A DNA stretch of 64,000 nt from Pseudomonas sp. Marseille-Q3773 (GCF_916618955.1 NZ_OU745390.1:3968001-4032000), one strand, 5' to 3'. Shown: positions 9,107 through 19,444, counted from the stretch's first letter. Notes: a model not told the origin generated them from the sequence alone. Program-made: numbers and translations.

Positions 9107-9484
9107 ATGTTCGGCATCAGTTTCAGCGAGCTGCTGCTCGTCGGCCTGGTCGCCCTGCTGGTGCTCGGCCCCGAGCGCCTGCCCGGTGCCGCGCGCACGG
9201 CGGGCCTGTGGATCGGTCGGCTCAAGCGCAGCTTCAACAGCATCAAGATGGAAGTGGAGCGCGAAATTGGCGCCGACGAAATCCGTCGCCAGCTGCACAA
9301 CGAGCACATCCTGCAGATGGAAGAGGAAGCCAGACGCATCCTCAACCCGATGACCCCACCGGCACAGCCGCCGGTCACCACTGCAGTCGTGCAGCCCCCT
9401 GCGGGGCTTGAAGCCCGGCCAGTCGAGACAGCTGCCGCCCCGGCCACACCTTCCGAACCGCCCCAACCGCCGCGAGCCCCATGA
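9107..9484 (+). CDS. tatB: Sec-independent translocase subunit TatB
   Basis: Receptor-complex subunit that works with TatC to bind twin-arginine signal peptides. 125 residues starting [13 protein letters not shown], the typical TatB N-terminus with a single membrane helix. It continues with [21 protein letters not shown] and a long amphipathic helix, then a Pro/Ala-rich tail that is probably disordered. The stop overlaps the tatC start by 4 bp (ATGA). Confidence 0.96.
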   Translation: MFGISFSELLLVGLVALLVLGPERLPGAARTAGLWIGRLKRSFNSIKMEVEREIGADEIRRQLHNEHILQMEEEARRILNPMTPPAQPPVTTAVVQPPAGLEARPVETAAAPATPSEPPQPPRAP

Positions 9485-10272
9485 GCGAGAACCCGGAACA
9501 CGACCAGCCGATGCCGCTGGTATCGCACCTGACCGAACTGCGCACGCGCCTGTTGCGCTGCGTTGCCGTCATTTTCCTCATTTTTGCCGGGCTGTTCTCC
9601 TTCGCCCAGCAGATCTACACGCTGGTCTCGGCGCCGCTGCGCGAGCACTTGCCGGCGAATGCGACGATGATCGCCACCGACGTGGCCTCGCCGTTCCTGA
9701 CACCGTTCAAGCTGACCATGATCGTCTCGCTGTTCCTGGCGATCCCGTTCATCCTGCAGCAGATCTGGGGCTTCATCGCACCCGGGCTGTACCGTCATGA
9801 AAAGCGCATCGCCATCCCGCTGCTGGTGTCGAGCATCCTGTTGTTCTACGCCGGCATGGCCTTCGCCTATTTCCTGGTGTTCCCGCTGATCTTCGGATTC
9901 TTCGCCAGTGCCACGCCGGAAGGCGTGTCGATGATGACCGACATCGCCAGCTACCTGGACTTCGTGATGACACTGTTCTTCGCCTTCGGCGTGGCCTTCG
10001 AGATCCCGGTGGCGGTGGTACTGCTGGTGTGGATCGGCGTGGTCGACGTGAAGTACCTGAAGAAGATCCGCCCCTACGTGATCATCGGCTGCTTCGTGGT
10101 CGGCATGGTTCTCACCCCGCCGGACATATTCTCCCAGACCCTGCTGGCCGTACCCATGTGGCTGCTGTTCGAGATCGGCGTGCTGTGCGGCAGCCTGATC
10201 CGCAAGCGCAGTGAAGCCGACGACAACGCCGCCAACGACCACAACGACCAGCCGCCAGCGACCCAACCGTGA
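9481..10272 (+). CDS. tatC: Sec-independent translocase subunit TatC
   Basis: Polytopic inner-membrane core of the Tat receptor. 263 residues with six predicted membrane helices. Signatures: [13 protein letters not shown] at the N-terminus, [35 protein letters not shown], and the conserved periplasmic/inner loop before YFLVFP. The last residues are hydrophilic. It overlaps tatB by 4 bp and rsmE by 4 bp (GTGA), so rsmE is translationally coupled to tatABC. Confidence 0.97.
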   Translation: MSENPEHDQPMPLVSHLTELRTRLLRCVAVIFLIFAGLFSFAQQIYTLVSAPLREHLPANATMIATDVASPFLTPFKLTMIVSLFLAIPFILQQIWGFIAPGLYRHEKRIAIPLLVSSILLFYAGMAFAYFLVFPLIFGFFASATPEGVSMMTDIASYLDFVMTLFFAFGVAFEIPVAVVLLVWIGVVDVKYLKKIRPYVIIGCFVVGMVLTPPDIFSQTLLAVPMWLLFEIGVLCGSLIRKRSEADDNAANDHNDQPPATQP

Positions 10273-10976
10273 ACCTGTTGCTTCTTGAAGAGGCCGACTT
10301 CGTCGCGGCCGACCGCGTCGTTCTTGCTGACCGGCGCTTCACCCACATGCAGGAAATCCACCGCGTGACGGTGGGCGACAGTCTGCGCGTGGGCCTTGTC
10401 AATGGCCTGATGGGCAAGGCCACGGTGCTGCGCCTGGAAACCCACGACGCCGAACTGGAAGTCGTCTTCGACCAGCAGCCACCGGCCAAACTACCGTTGA
10501 CCCTGGTACTGGCCGTGCCCCGCCCGAAAATGCTGCGTCGGCTGTTCCAGACCGTAGCCACCCTGGGCGTTCCGCGGCTGATCCTGGTTAACAGCTACAA
10601 GGTCGAGAAAAGCTTCTGGCAAACGCCCTTCCTGCACCCCGACAGCATTCGCGAGAACCTGATCCTCGGCCTGGAGCAGGCACGTGACACCGTGCTACCC
10701 GAGGTGATCATCGAGAAACGCTTCAAACCGTTCGTCGAAGATCGCCTGCCGTCCATCGCCGCAGGCACCCTGGGCCTGGTCGGCCACCCCGGTCCATACC
10801 CCGACTGCCCACGTGCCGTGGAGCAAGCCGTGACCCTGGCCATCGGCCCGGAGGGCGGCTGGATCCCCTACGAAGTGGAGCTGTTGGGCCAGGCCGGCCT
10901 GGCGCCGGTGCAACTGGGTGAGCGCATCCTGCGGGTAGAGACCGCGGTGACAGCGTTGCTCGCGCGAATATTCTGA
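10269..10976 (+). CDS. rsmE: 16S rRNA m3U1498 methyltransferase RsmE
   Basis: SPOUT-class methyltransferase that N3-methylates U1498 of 16S rRNA. 235 residues from a GTG start embedded in the tatC stop. It has an N-terminal PUA-like domain ([21 protein letters not shown]) and the C-terminal knot motifs [15 protein letters not shown] and [17 protein letters not shown], which form the SAM site. The pairing with tatC by overlap is an operon convenience with no obvious functional link. Confidence 0.95.
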   Translation: MNLLLLEEADFVAADRVVLADRRFTHMQEIHRVTVGDSLRVGLVNGLMGKATVLRLETHDAELEVVFDQQPPAKLPLTLVLAVPRPKMLRRLFQTVATLGVPRLILVNSYKVEKSFWQTPFLHPDSIRENLILGLEQARDTVLPEVIIEKRFKPFVEDRLPSIAAGTLGLVGHPGPYPDCPRAVEQAVTLAIGPEGGWIPYEVELLGQAGLAPVQLGERILRVETAVTALLARIF

Positions 10977-11077
10977 CGCAAAAGTCAACTTTTACCCATA
11001 AAGTTTCCCTTCCCCGCGCCGATGGCCTTGGCAACAACAACAGATATCGTGCTGCCAAGCCGGCCAGGGAGTTTCAC

Positions 11078-12994
11078 ATGTATCAATGGATCGCCCAATC
11101 GTTGGGCAACGTGAGCGTCAGTCGCAAACTGGGGCTGGGGTTCGGCCTCGTGCTGCTATTGACCCTGGCCACCACCCTGACTGGCTGGTACGGCATGGAC
11201 AGCATCGTCAACCGTGGCGACAAGCTGGGTAACATCTCGGTCATTCTGGAATATACCCAGGATCTGCGCATCGCCCGCCAGCAATACCAGCGCCAGCGTG
11301 ATGACGCTTCGGTGGCAGAGCTGGAAAAAGCCCTGGCCAAACTCGACCGCCAGGTTCAGCTGATGCTCACGCAGATCGAACAACCCGCCGACCGCCAGCG
11401 CCTGGAACAGCAGCGCGAGGCCGTGCGCGGCTACCAGCAGGCATTCAGCGAGCTGAAACAGGCCGGGCAACGTCGCGAGGCCAGCCGCAGCGTGCTTGGC
11501 GACACAGCCGACAAGGCCACGGAACTGGTCGGCCGCGTACAGCGTAGCCTGTTGCAAGGTGGCGATATCAGCCAATACCAGTACGCCGTTGAGGTCAGTG
11601 CCTTGCTGCAACAGGCGCGCTTCCAGGTCCGCGGCTACACCTACAGCGGCAATGCCGACTTCCAGCAAACCGCACTCAAGGCCATCGACCAGGCCCTGGT
11701 CGAGTTGCGCGCGTTGCCGGCCAAGGTGCCTGCCGAACATGCCGCCAGCCTGGACGACGCCGCCACTGCCATGGCTGGCTACCGTGATGCGGTAACCCAG
11801 TTCGGCAACGCCCAGGCCGCTACCGAGCAGGCCCTGCAAGACATGGTCGCGCACGGCACGGTGCTGTTGCAGACCAGCCAGGCGATGACCGCTTCGCAGA
11901 CCGAGGTACGCAACGCCGGCGCCGCGCAGGCCAAGAGCCTGCTCACCCTGGCCACCGCGCTGGCCCTGGCCCTGGGCCTGCTGGCGGCCTGGACCATCTC
12001 CCGGCAGATCATCATCCCGCTGCGCCAGACCCTGCGCGCCGCCGAACAGGTGGCCAGCGGCGACCTGACCCAGCAACCCCAGGTGCAACGCCGCGACGAA
12101 CTCGGCCAGCTGCAGGCCAGCATGCAGCGCATGACCCAGGGCCTGCGCGAACTGATCGGCGGCATCGGCGATGGCGTCACGCAGATCGCCAGCGCCGCCG
12201 AGGAGCTGTCGGCGGTGACCGAGCAGACCAGTGCCGGGGTCAACAACCAGAAGGTCGAAACCGACCAGGTGGCGACGGCCATGAACCAGATGACCGCGAC
12301 CGTGCACGAAGTGGCCCGCAATGCCGAACAGGCCTCGGAAGCCGCGCTGGTAGCCGACCAGCAGGCCCGAGAAGGCGACCGCGTGGTGGGCGAAGCGGTG
12401 GCGCAGATCGAGCGCCTGGCAGGCGAAGTGGTCAACTCCAGCGAGGCCATGAACCAGCTCAAGGCCGAGAGCGACAAGATCGGCAGCGTACTCGATGTGA
12501 TCAAGTCGGTGGCCCAGCAGACCAACCTGCTCGCCCTCAATGCGGCGATCGAGGCCGCCCGTGCCGGTGAGGCCGGGCGTGGCTTCGCCGTGGTTGCCGA
12601 CGAGGTGCGCAGCCTGGCCCAGCGAACGCAGCAATCCACCGAGGAAATCGAAGAGCTGATCGCCGGCCTGCAGAGCGGCACCCAGCGTGTGGCCAGCGTG
12701 ATGGACAGCAGCCGCCAGTTGACCGACAGCAGCGTCGAACTGACCCGCCGCGCCGGCAGTTCACTCGAGACCATTACCCGGACCGTGTCGTCGATCCAGG
12801 CGATGAACCAGCAGATCGCCACGGCGGCGGAACAGCAGACTGCAGTGGCCGAGGAGATCAACCGCAGCGTGATGAACGTGCGCGACATTTCCGACCAGAC
12901 CTCGGCAGCCAGTGAAGAGACGGCCAGCTCAAGCGTGGAGCTGGCACGGCTGGGTACCCACCTGCAGGGGTTGGTGAGGCGGTTCAAACTCTGA
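11078..12994 (+). CDS. mcpQ: Methyl-accepting chemotaxis protein with helical bimodular sensor (McpQ-like)
   Basis: Transmembrane chemoreceptor of 638 residues. TM1 (about 18-40), a periplasmic all-helical region of about 245 residues fitting the HBM (helical bimodular) size, TM2 (about 288-310), HAMP, then a cytoplasmic signalling coiled coil with the conserved hairpin tip ([21 protein letters not shown]). In P. putida KT2440 the receptor I recall immediately after rsmE is McpQ, specific for citrate and citrate-metal complexes. The symbol rests on that position and the domain type, so ligand specificity is inference. No CheR-binding pentapeptide is seen at the C-terminus. Confidence 0.85.
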   Translation: MYQWIAQSLGNVSVSRKLGLGFGLVLLLTLATTLTGWYGMDSIVNRGDKLGNISVILEYTQDLRIARQQYQRQRDDASVAELEKALAKLDRQVQLMLTQIEQPADRQRLEQQREAVRGYQQAFSELKQAGQRREASRSVLGDTADKATELVGRVQRSLLQGGDISQYQYAVEVSALLQQARFQVRGYTYSGNADFQQTALKAIDQALVELRALPAKVPAEHAASLDDAATAMAGYRDAVTQFGNAQAATEQALQDMVAHGTVLLQTSQAMTASQTEVRNAGAAQAKSLLTLATALALALGLLAAWTISRQIIIPLRQTLRAAEQVASGDLTQQPQVQRRDELGQLQASMQRMTQGLRELIGGIGDGVTQIASAAEELSAVTEQTSAGVNNQKVETDQVATAMNQMTATVHEVARNAEQASEAALVADQQAREGDRVVGEAVAQIERLAGEVVNSSEAMNQLKAESDKIGSVLDVIKSVAQQTNLLALNAAIEAARAGEAGRGFAVVADEVRSLAQRTQQSTEEIEELIAGLQSGTQRVASVMDSSRQLTDSSVELTRRAGSSLETITRTVSSIQAMNQQIATAAEQQTAVAEEINRSVMNVRDISDQTSAASEETASSSVELARLGTHLQGLVRRFKL

Positions 12995-13196
12995 TCGGGT
13001 GAATGGATAGCCTGTGCTGTACCTGTGGAAGTGGGTTTAGCCACGAGGAGGGTCAGCACAGGCAGATCATTCCTACCTGTTAAGGGGAAATTTCCTACCT
13101 GATTTTCAGGTCAAGTCCTACAACTCCGCTGCCGATTGGCAGGTGTGATGCTGGCACTGCGCCCGCATCCGCTCCCCAATTGCACGGAGAATTACC
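12995..13196. other. Intergenic region between the two chemoreceptor genes
   Basis: 202 bp without a gene. It holds a degenerate repeat (cctgtgctgt...gtcagcacagg, about 13011-13052) that could form a hairpin ending the first receptor transcript, and presumably the promoter of the second receptor. I see no confident promoter motif. Confidence 0.4.
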
Positions 13197-15140
13197 ATGC
13201 TCGGCTACCTCAACCGCAAGTTCGGCAACATCAGTGTCGGTGCCAAGCTCGCCCTCGGCTTCGCCGTGGTGTTGCTGCTTACCTTGGCAACCACGATCAG
13301 TGGCTGGCGCGCGCTGGATGGCGCCATCGTGCGCTCGCAGCAACTCAGCGAAATAGGCCTGATCAACGACCTGACCAAGGACCTGCGCGCGGAACGCATC
13401 ACCTACCGTGTCCTCAGCGATGACACCAGCAAAGCACAGATCAGCAGCATCCTCGACCAGCTGAACAACAGGCTGACCACCCTGCTGCAACGCAGCAACG
13501 TCGACGAATCCCGGCAGATACTCAGCGAAAAGCTGGCATTGTTGCAGCGCCTGCGTGACGATTTCAGCGAACTGCAACGCAGCGTCGCCAACCGTACCGC
13601 CCTGCGCCAGGCCATGCAGGCCCAGGAGCAGAAACTCAACGACGCGATCGACGAACTGCAGACCCAGGCCTTGCTGAGGATGGGCACCGACAGCCAGCAA
13701 AGGGGCGTACTCGGCCTGATGGACACGGTAAGCCGACATATCGACGCTGCCAACCAGCAGAGCCTGGTGCCGGCCTACACCTTTTCCCCGGTCGAAGACT
13801 TCACCAAGGTCGGAAACAGCGCCCTGGCCGCCGCTGACAGCAGCCTCGAGCAGTTGCTCAAAGGCATTGCCCCGCTAGGCTTGCCCCGCGCCCTGACCGA
13901 ACAGCCGACGGCCGAACTGGCCAGGTACCGCGCCAGCCTGGAGCAGTACCGCCGCGCCGCCGTGCACGTCGAGCAGCTACAGAACAACCTGGAAACAGTG
14001 GGCGACGAGCTGCGTGCCGCAAGCCTGGAACTGGGCAAGCGCAAGATCGAGCAACGCGACAGCGAAGCCCTGGCCGCCCGCTCGCTGCTGACCAGCGTGG
14101 CACTGCTGGCGCTGGTGGTAGGTGTGCTGGCCAGCTGGCTGATCACCTTGCAGATTACCCAGCCCCTGCGCCAGACACTGGGCGTGGCTGCGCGCATTGC
14201 CAAAGGCGACCTGAGCCAGGTCGAAGCCGTGCAGCGTCGTGACGAGATGGGCCAGCTACAAGGCAGCATGCGCGACATGACCTTGAGCCTGCGCGCGCTG
14301 ATCGGCGGCATAGACCAAGGCGTCGGCCAACTGTCACAGGCCGCTTCGGAGCTGGCGACCAGCAGCGAGGACACCAAGCTGCGCATCAACCAGCAGCGCG
14401 AGGAAACCGACCAGGTGGCCACCGCCATGCACCAGATGAGCGCCACGGTGCAGGAAGTCGCGCAGAACGCCGAGCAGGCCTCGCTGGCCGCGACCAATGC
14501 CGATCAGCAGGCGCAGATGGGCGACCAGGTGGTAGCCGAGGCCATCGGCCGGATCGAGCAACTGGCCAGGCAGATGGACCACTGCCTGGCGGCCATGCAG
14601 CACCTGGCCGGCGAAAGCCAGCGCATCGGCAGCATCCTCGATGTGATCAAGTCGGTGTCCGAACAGACCAACCTGCTGGCCCTGAACGCAGCGATCGAGG
14701 CGGCACGGGCCGGTGAAGCCGGGCGCGGCTTTGCCGTGGTGGCCGACGAAGTCCGTGGCTTGGCCCAGCGCACGTCGACAGCGACAGAAGAAATCGGCCA
14801 ACTGATCGACAGCTTGCACAGCGGTACCGATGAAGTGACCCGGCTGCTGGACAACAGCAAGAGCCTGACCGAGCAAAGCGTGGAACTGAGCCGTAGGGCC
14901 GGGCATGCGTTGGGCCAGATTACCGACACGGTATCGAGCATCCAGGGCATGAACCAACAGATCGCCACGGCCAGCGAAGAACAGAGCGTGGTCGCCGAAC
15001 AGATCAACCGTAGCGTACTGAATGTGCGGGACGTTTCGGACCAGACCAGCGCGGCCAGCGAGCAGACGGCGGCTTCGAGCGGGGAACTGGAGCAGTTGGG
15101 GCAACAGCTGCGGGGGATGGTGAGGCGGTTCAGCATTTGA
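13197..15140 (+). CDS. Methyl-accepting chemotaxis protein, paralogue of the preceding receptor
   Basis: 647-residue chemoreceptor with the same architecture as its neighbour: TM1 (about 18-40), a large helical periplasmic domain (about 41-298, HBM-like), TM2 ([17 protein letters not shown], about 302-320), HAMP, and a methyl-accepting domain with the [21 protein letters not shown] tip. Both begin with nearly the same motif ([13 protein letters not shown] versus [13 protein letters not shown]) and end with a VRRF-type tail, pointing to tandem duplication. The sensor regions differ strongly, so the ligand is probably different and unknown. Confidence 0.9.
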   Translation: MLGYLNRKFGNISVGAKLALGFAVVLLLTLATTISGWRALDGAIVRSQQLSEIGLINDLTKDLRAERITYRVLSDDTSKAQISSILDQLNNRLTTLLQRSNVDESRQILSEKLALLQRLRDDFSELQRSVANRTALRQAMQAQEQKLNDAIDELQTQALLRMGTDSQQRGVLGLMDTVSRHIDAANQQSLVPAYTFSPVEDFTKVGNSALAAADSSLEQLLKGIAPLGLPRALTEQPTAELARYRASLEQYRRAAVHVEQLQNNLETVGDELRAASLELGKRKIEQRDSEALAARSLLTSVALLALVVGVLASWLITLQITQPLRQTLGVAARIAKGDLSQVEAVQRRDEMGQLQGSMRDMTLSLRALIGGIDQGVGQLSQAASELATSSEDTKLRINQQREETDQVATAMHQMSATVQEVAQNAEQASLAATNADQQAQMGDQVVAEAIGRIEQLARQMDHCLAAMQHLAGESQRIGSILDVIKSVSEQTNLLALNAAIEAARAGEAGRGFAVVADEVRGLAQRTSTATEEIGQLIDSLHSGTDEVTRLLDNSKSLTEQSVELSRRAGHALGQITDTVSSIQGMNQQIATASEEQSVVAEQINRSVLNVRDVSDQTSAASEQTAASSGELEQLGQQLRGMVRRFSI

Positions 15141-15148
15141 GATTGCCG

Positions 15149-15251
15149 GGGCTGCTTTGCAGCCCTTTCGCGATGCATGGCCGCTCCTACACGAGATCAC
15201 CTACCTCTGCAGGAGTGGCCTTGCGTCGCGAAGGGGGCGCAAAAGCGCCCC
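15149..15251. repeat. Hairpins between chemoreceptor gene and amino-acid ABC operon
   Basis: A gggctgc-ttt-gcagccc stem at 15149-15165 followed by ttt lies just after the chemoreceptor stop and fits a terminator. Further on, a cgcgatgcatggccgctcct / aggagtggccttgcgtcgcg inverted pair is a second REP-like class, and ggggcgc-aaaa-gcgcccc (15234-15251) is a hairpin near the end of the opposing operon. Confidence 0.55.
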
Positions 15252-15257
15252 TGGTGG

Positions 15258-15992
15258 TTACAGCACCTGACGCAGGAAGGCCTGCGCGCGCGGGTCCTTC
15301 GGCGCAGCGAAGAATGCCGCTGGCGCCGAGTCCTCCAGCAACTTGCCATGGTCGAAGAACAGCACGCGGTCCGCCACTTCGCGGGCAAAGCCCATCTCGT
15401 GGCTCACGCAGACCATGGTCATGCCCTCCTGAGCGAGGGTCTTCATCACGTCCAGCACCTCGCCGACCATTTCCGGGTCCAGCGCCGAAGTCGGCTCGTC
15501 GAACAGCATTACTTTCGGGTCCATGGCCAGGGCGCGGGCGATTGCCACCCGCTGCTGCTGGCCGCCGGACAGGCGTGACGGGTATTCGTTGGCCTTCTGT
15601 GCGATGCCGACCTTCTCCAGCAGCGCCCGGGCCTTGGCCTCGCGCTCGGCCTTGTTGCGCTTGCGCACCACTTTCTGCGCCAGGCACAGGTTTTCCAGCA
15701 CGGTCATGTGCGGAAACAGGTTGAAGTGCTGGAACACCATGCCGACTTCGCGGCGGTAGGCGTTGATGTCGGTCTTCGGGTCGGCCAGTTGCAGGCCATC
15801 GATGGCCACATGGCCTTCGTCGAAATGCTCCAGGCCGTTGAGGCAGCGCAGGAAGGTCGACTTGCCCGAACCCGACGGGCCGAGCACCACCACCACTTCA
15901 CCCTTGGCGACCTGGGTGGTGACGTTATCCACAGCGCGTACCACGTGGCCACGGGTGTCGAAGACTTTCAGCAGGTCACGGACTTCAATCAC
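15258..15992 (-). CDS. Polar amino-acid ABC transporter ATP-binding protein
   Basis: ATPase subunit of a type 3 (polar amino acid) importer. Walker [10 protein letters not shown], signature LSGGQQQR, Walker [13 protein letters not shown] and the switch His in CVSHEMGF are intact. I chose the GTG at 15992 ([11 protein letters not shown], 244 residues), which has GGAGG 10 bases upstream. A TTG three codons earlier has the ribosome site only one base away. It overlaps the permease gene by 8 bp. The substrate is probably a polar or acidic amino acid or its amide, but the sequence does not decide it. Confidence 0.93.
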   Translation of the reverse strand: MIEVRDLLKVFDTRGHVVRAVDNVTTQVAKGEVVVVLGPSGSGKSTFLRCLNGLEHFDEGHVAIDGLQLADPKTDINAYRREVGMVFQHFNLFPHMTVLENLCLAQKVVRKRNKAEREAKARALLEKVGIAQKANEYPSRLSGGQQQRVAIARALAMDPKVMLFDEPTSALDPEMVGEVLDVMKTLAQEGMTMVCVSHEMGFAREVADRVLFFDHGKLLEDSAPAAFFAAPKDPRAQAFLRQVL

Positions 15993-16947
15993 TTTGCGCA
16001 AGCCTCCGCTCGAGCCGGCTGGCCAGGTGCGACAGCGGCAGGTTGATCAGCAGGTACAGGCCTGCCACGCAGAACCAGATCTCGAAAGTCGAGAACGAGG
16101 TGGTGATGGCCTCGCGGCCGCTCTTGGTCAGTTCGGTGATGGCGATCACCGACACCAGCGAGGTGTCCTTGACCAGGCTGATGAACTGCCCGGCCAGCGG
16201 CGGCAGCACACGCTTGAACGCCTGCGGCAGGATCACATGACGCATCGACTGGCCCGCGTTCAGGCCCAGCGAGCGGGCGGCTTCGTTCTGGCCCTTGGCG
16301 ATGGACTGCACGCCGGCACGCACGATTTCCGCCACGTAGGCGCCGGTGAACAGCGCCAGCGCGGCGACCCCGGCAAACTCGCGGGACAGGTTAAGCACCG
16401 TACCGATGAAGAAATAGAAGATGAAGATCTGCACCAGCAGCGGGGTACCGCGCACCAGTTCGACGTATACCGTCGACAAGTCACGCAGGGTCGGGTTGCT
16501 GGACAGGCGGCAGAGGCCGGCAAACAGGCCGATCACCAGGCCCAGGGCACCGGATACCACCGAAATCCATAGCGTGGTCCACAGGCCCCAGGCCAGCGGA
16601 CCGGCAGCCCAATGGCGAGTCACGCCAATCTGGTCGCCTTCGGAGACATCGTCGCCGCGGCTCAGTTGCAGGCTGTCCTTGGCCACGTCGAGCACCTGCT
16701 CGCCACCGTTCTCGTCTTTCAGCGTGACACGGGCATTGTCGCCGGAGACGACGATCTCCTGAACGGTTCCGTAACCGGCGGCGCGCTGTGCTTCCTCGGC
16801 CTTGTAGGCGAAGTACTGAGGGACGCGGTTCCAGCGCCACTCATAGGAAATCATCGAGGTGGCCAGGTACAGGCTGAACGCCAGGCCCACCAGGACCAGG
16901 GCGGTCAGCCCATGCCAGGGCCACTGGGCTTTCTTGTGTTTGATCAC
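15985..16947 (-). CDS. Polar amino-acid ABC transporter permease with N-terminal periplasmic insert
   Basis: Inner-membrane permease of 320 residues with a GTG start (RBS ggaag). The core HisM/GltK-like domain (about 110-315) carries the EAA loop ([23 protein letters not shown]). Ahead of it is one membrane helix (about 12-33), then roughly 75 residues of soluble, strand-rich sequence ([21 protein letters not shown]) before the permease core. Typical family members are 220-250 residues, so this extension is notable. It lies between the ATPase and binding-protein genes of one operon and is probably the only permease, acting as a homodimer. Confidence 0.92.
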   Translation of the reverse strand: MIKHKKAQWPWHGLTALVLVGLAFSLYLATSMISYEWRWNRVPQYFAYKAEEAQRAAGYGTVQEIVVSGDNARVTLKDENGGEQVLDVAKDSLQLSRGDDVSEGDQIGVTRHWAAGPLAWGLWTTLWISVVSGALGLVIGLFAGLCRLSSNPTLRDLSTVYVELVRGTPLLVQIFIFYFFIGTVLNLSREFAGVAALALFTGAYVAEIVRAGVQSIAKGQNEAARSLGLNAGQSMRHVILPQAFKRVLPPLAGQFISLVKDTSLVSVIAITELTKSGREAITTSFSTFEIWFCVAGLYLLINLPLSHLASRLERRLAQSD

Positions 16948-17026
16948 GTGGGGTACTTCCGTAAATGCGAACGCGCAGGGTTTGCCTGCGCGTCGGGGTC
17001 ATAAAGCCGGGCTTGTGGCCTGGGCC

Positions 17027-17827
17027 TTACTCCATTTCCTTCAGCCAGTCCTTGTTCTTGAACCACTTGTCGTGAATACGATCGTAGGTCCCGTCATGCT
17101 TGATCTGGTGCAGGAAGTTGTTGATGAAGTTGATGCTGTCGTAATCGCCTTTCTTCAGGCCGAAGGCCAGCGGCTCGTAGGTGAAGGGTTCTTCGAGGAA
17201 CAGCAGCTTGCCGGCACCGGCTTTCTCTACTGCCACGACGTTGTAAGGCGCGTCGTAGACGAAGGCATCGGCCTTGCCGTTGACCACGTCCATCACCGCT
17301 TCCTGCTCGTTGTCGTAGCCATGGTACTTGGCTTTGCCGATCAGCTTCTTGGCGACCATCTCACCGGTGGTACCCAGCTTGGAAGTCAGGCGGTACTTCT
17401 CGTTGTTCAGGTCCTTGTACGACTTGATCTCGCCCGCCAGCTCCTTGCGGATCAGCAGGGTCTGGCCGACCACGATGAAGGGTTCGCTGAAGTTCAGGCG
17501 CAGGTTGCGTTCCTGGGTCAGGGTCATGCCGCTGCCGATCATGTCGAACTTGTCGGTCAGCAGGGCCGGGATGATGCCGTCATAGGCGGTGGAGACCGGC
17601 TCGAACTTGACGCCCATGGATTTGGCCATGGCTTTGAGGATGTCGACTTCGAAGCCGATGATCTCGCCACGCTTGTTGGTCATCTGGAACGGCATGTAGG
17701 TCGGGTCCATGCCCACCCGCAGGGTGCCGCGCTTGACCGCGTCATCGATGGCGCCCGCCTGGGCCGCAGTCACGGCGACCAGGGCGGTGACACCGACCAA
17801 CAGTCGCGAAAGGTATTTCTTGATCAT
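17027..17827 (-). CDS. Periplasmic amino-acid-binding protein of the ABC transporter
   Basis: Family 3 extracellular solute-binding protein, first gene of the importer operon. The ATG at 17827 (MIKKYLSRLLVG) gives 266 residues with a Sec signal peptide cleaved near TAAQA-GAI. Family motifs: LRVGMDPTYMPFQMTNKRGEIIGFEVD, DGIIPALLTDKFDMI, and TLTQERNLRLNFSEPFI. An IS element sits 186 bp upstream, so its promoter must lie in 17828-18013 or be modified by the IS. The ligand is uncertain. Confidence 0.93.
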   Translation of the reverse strand: MIKKYLSRLLVGVTALVAVTAAQAGAIDDAVKRGTLRVGMDPTYMPFQMTNKRGEIIGFEVDILKAMAKSMGVKFEPVSTAYDGIIPALLTDKFDMIGSGMTLTQERNLRLNFSEPFIVVGQTLLIRKELAGEIKSYKDLNNEKYRLTSKLGTTGEMVAKKLIGKAKYHGYDNEQEAVMDVVNGKADAFVYDAPYNVVAVEKAGAGKLLFLEEPFTYEPLAFGLKKGDYDSINFINNFLHQIKHDGTYDRIHDKWFKNKDWLKEME

Positions 17828-17983
17828 CACCAGGTCCCCTAGCAAGAAAAGTAGCGAATCTTATTGTTGGCACGGCCGTGCTGGCCGATGCGGCATGTCG
17901 GAGAGGGATGCTAACGCATGGCGGCCTGGGGACCTAGAGCCGGGGGGGACTTTGTTGGCCAAAATCGGTGGAAGCCCTGAAAA

Positions 17984-18011
17984 GCTTCGCGGGCACGCCC
18001 GCTCCCACAGG
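17984..18011. repeat. REP unit on the left side of the IS
   Basis: The core gcttcgcgggcacgcccgct plus the cccacagg tail is the P. putida REP. Its end abuts the insertion sequence; the matching inverted unit lies at 19503-19535, so the IS split a REP pair. Confidence 0.85.
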
Positions 18012-18013
18012 TA

Positions 18014-18039
18014 TGAACTGCGCCCCTGATGTTGGACAA
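18014..18039. repeat. Left terminal inverted repeat (IRL) of the IS
   Basis: Starts with TGA and pairs with 19445-19470. It is bordered outside by ggta. Confidence 0.85.
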
Positions 18040-18064
18040 AAATCCAACCTCAGGGGCGTTTCAC

Positions 18065-18598
18065 ATGAGCAAGCACACCAGACAGTTCAAGCTTTCCGCC
18101 ATCCAGGCTTTTCTGCAACGAGGCCTTGGCTACCGTTTCATTGCTGCGAAGTTCCAGATGGACCCCTCCTTGCTGCGCCGCTGGGTACAGGCCTACCGCA
18201 TCCATGGCGAGACCAGCCTGTCCAGACAAGCGCGGACCTTCAGCCCTGAGTTCAAGCTCTCGGTGCTCGAGCGAAAGTGGCGCGACAAATTGTCGTTGCG
18301 CCAAACAGCGGCCGTTTTCAACCTGACGCATTCCAGCCAGATAGGCATATGGGAAGCGCAGTACTACAGTGGCGGCATCAAAGCCCTGGTAGCAGGAACC
18401 AAAGGACCGCGTAACGTCATGATCAAACCATCCGTCCCACCCGCCAGCACGTCGCCGAAGGCCGATGAAGAACTCTCGCACGCCGAACTGCTAGCCAGGC
18501 TGCGCCACGCCGAGATGGAGATCGCCTACCTAAAAAAGTTAAAAGAACTGCGCGAGGAGAAGGCGAGACAGAAGAAGGCCGGGAAGAAAAAGTCCTGA
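18065..18598 (+). CDS. IS3-family transposase OrfA
   Basis: DNA-binding subunit of the transposase, 177 residues from the ATG at 18065 (MSKHTRQFK). It contains two helix-turn-helix segments: about residues 8-50 (YRFIAAKFQMDPSLLRRWVQAY) and about 60-105 (LSLRQTAAVFNLTHSSQIGIWEAQY). A C-terminal leucine-zipper/basic coil follows (HAELLARLRHAEMEIAYLKKLKELREEKARQ). The length and double HTH are typical of the IS150 group. Near the 3' end lies the A-AAA-AAG slippery site used to make the OrfAB fusion. Confidence 0.9.
   Translation: MSKHTRQFKLSAIQAFLQRGLGYRFIAAKFQMDPSLLRRWVQAYRIHGETSLSRQARTFSPEFKLSVLERKWRDKLSLRQTAAVFNLTHSSQIGIWEAQYYSGGIKALVAGTKGPRNVMIKPSVPPASTSPKADEELSHAELLARLRHAEMEIAYLKKLKELREEKARQKKAGKKKS
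18532..18538 (+). promoter_or_regulatory. Programmed -1 frameshift site (A AAA AAG)
   Basis: The heptamer aaaaaag is phased exactly as A-AAA-AAG in the orfA frame. A -1 slip enters the orfB frame, which is open from there through the conserved ISALRTRFPLDGLLKLAGLA segment that precedes the first orfB Met. This fits IS3-family production of an OrfAB transposase. Confidence 0.8.
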
Positions 18599-19437
18599 TC
18601 ATCTCGGCCCTGCGCACCCGCTTCCCGCTCGACGGTCTGCTTAAGCTGGCCGGACTGGCGCGCAGTACGTATTACTACCAGCGCAAGTTGATGGCCGCCG
18701 GTGACAAGCTGGCTCCGCTCAAGGACCGTATCCGTGAGATCCAGGAGCGGCATAAAGGTCGCTACGGCTATCGGCGCATGACAGCGACACTGCGCAGCGT
18801 CGGCCATGTAGTGAACAGCAAGGTCGTGCGGCGACTGATGGCCGAGCTCGACCTCAAATGCACGGTTCGCGTGAAGAAGTACAAGTCCTATCGTGGCCAG
18901 CCCGGACGCATTGCCCCCAACACGATGGAGCGCAAGTTCACGGCAGAAGAGCCAAACACGAGGTGGGTAACGGACGTGACCGAGTTCAAGGTGGCGAGTG
19001 AAAAGCTGTATCTCTCTCCGGTGCTGGACCTATTCAATGGCGAGATCGTGGCACATCAGATCGACACTTCGCCGCACTATCCATTGGTTGGTCAGATGCT
19101 CGAAAAGGCGCTGTCACGGCTGCCGGAAGGTGCCAGGCCTATGCTGCACTCCGACCAGGGCTGGCAATATCAGTACTACCGCTACCGAAATCGACTTGAG
19201 GAGAAGGGGCTGGAGCAGAGCATGTCACGCAAGGGCAACTGCCTGGACAATGCGCGAATGGAGAGTTTCTTCGGCACACTGAAGACCGAGATGTATCATG
19301 GTCAGCGCTTCGCCAGCATCGAAGATCTGAGCGCTGCAATTGATGAATACATCGATTACTACAACCATGATCGAATCAAGATGGGGCTGGCCGGCCTGAG
19401 TCCCGTGGCATACAGGAATCAGGCGGCAGCAGCCTAA
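18535..19437 (+). CDS. IS3-family transposase OrfB (catalytic, rve integrase domain)
   Basis: Catalytic DDE part, made as the C-terminal half of an OrfAB fusion by -1 frameshifting at 18532-18538; the first internal ATG is at 18688. An N-terminal HTH_21-type region (KDRIREIQERHKGRYGYRRMTATL) is followed by the rve catalytic core. Core landmarks: TRWVTDVTEFKV (first D), MLHSDQGWQYQYYRYR (second D), and CLDNARMESFFGTLKTE (E). It ends YYNHDRIKMGLAGLSPVAYR, typical of the family. All catalytic acids are present. Confidence 0.9.
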   Translation, partial: KVKRTARGEGETEEGREEKVLIISALRTRFPLDGLLKLAGLARSTYYYQRKLMAAGDKLAPLKDRIREIQERHKGRYGYRRMTATLRSVGHVVNSKVVRRLMAELDLKCTVRVKKYKSYRGQPGRIAPNTMERKFTAEEPNTRWVTDVTEFKVASEKLYLSPVLDLFNGEIVAHQIDTSPHYPLVGQMLEKALSRLPEGARPMLHSDQGWQYQYYRYRNRLEEKGLEQSMSRKGNCLDNARMESFFGTLKTEMYHGQRFASIEDLSAAIDEYIDYYNHDRIKMGLAGLSPVAYRNQAAAA

Positions 19438-19444
19438 TCAAAGA

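Noticed and set aside
17868..17890. Sigma-54-like TGGCACGGCCGTGCT upstream of the amino-acid importer
   Set aside because: The GG to GC spacing is 9 rather than 10 and it points away from the operon; it is also a simple GC palindrome.
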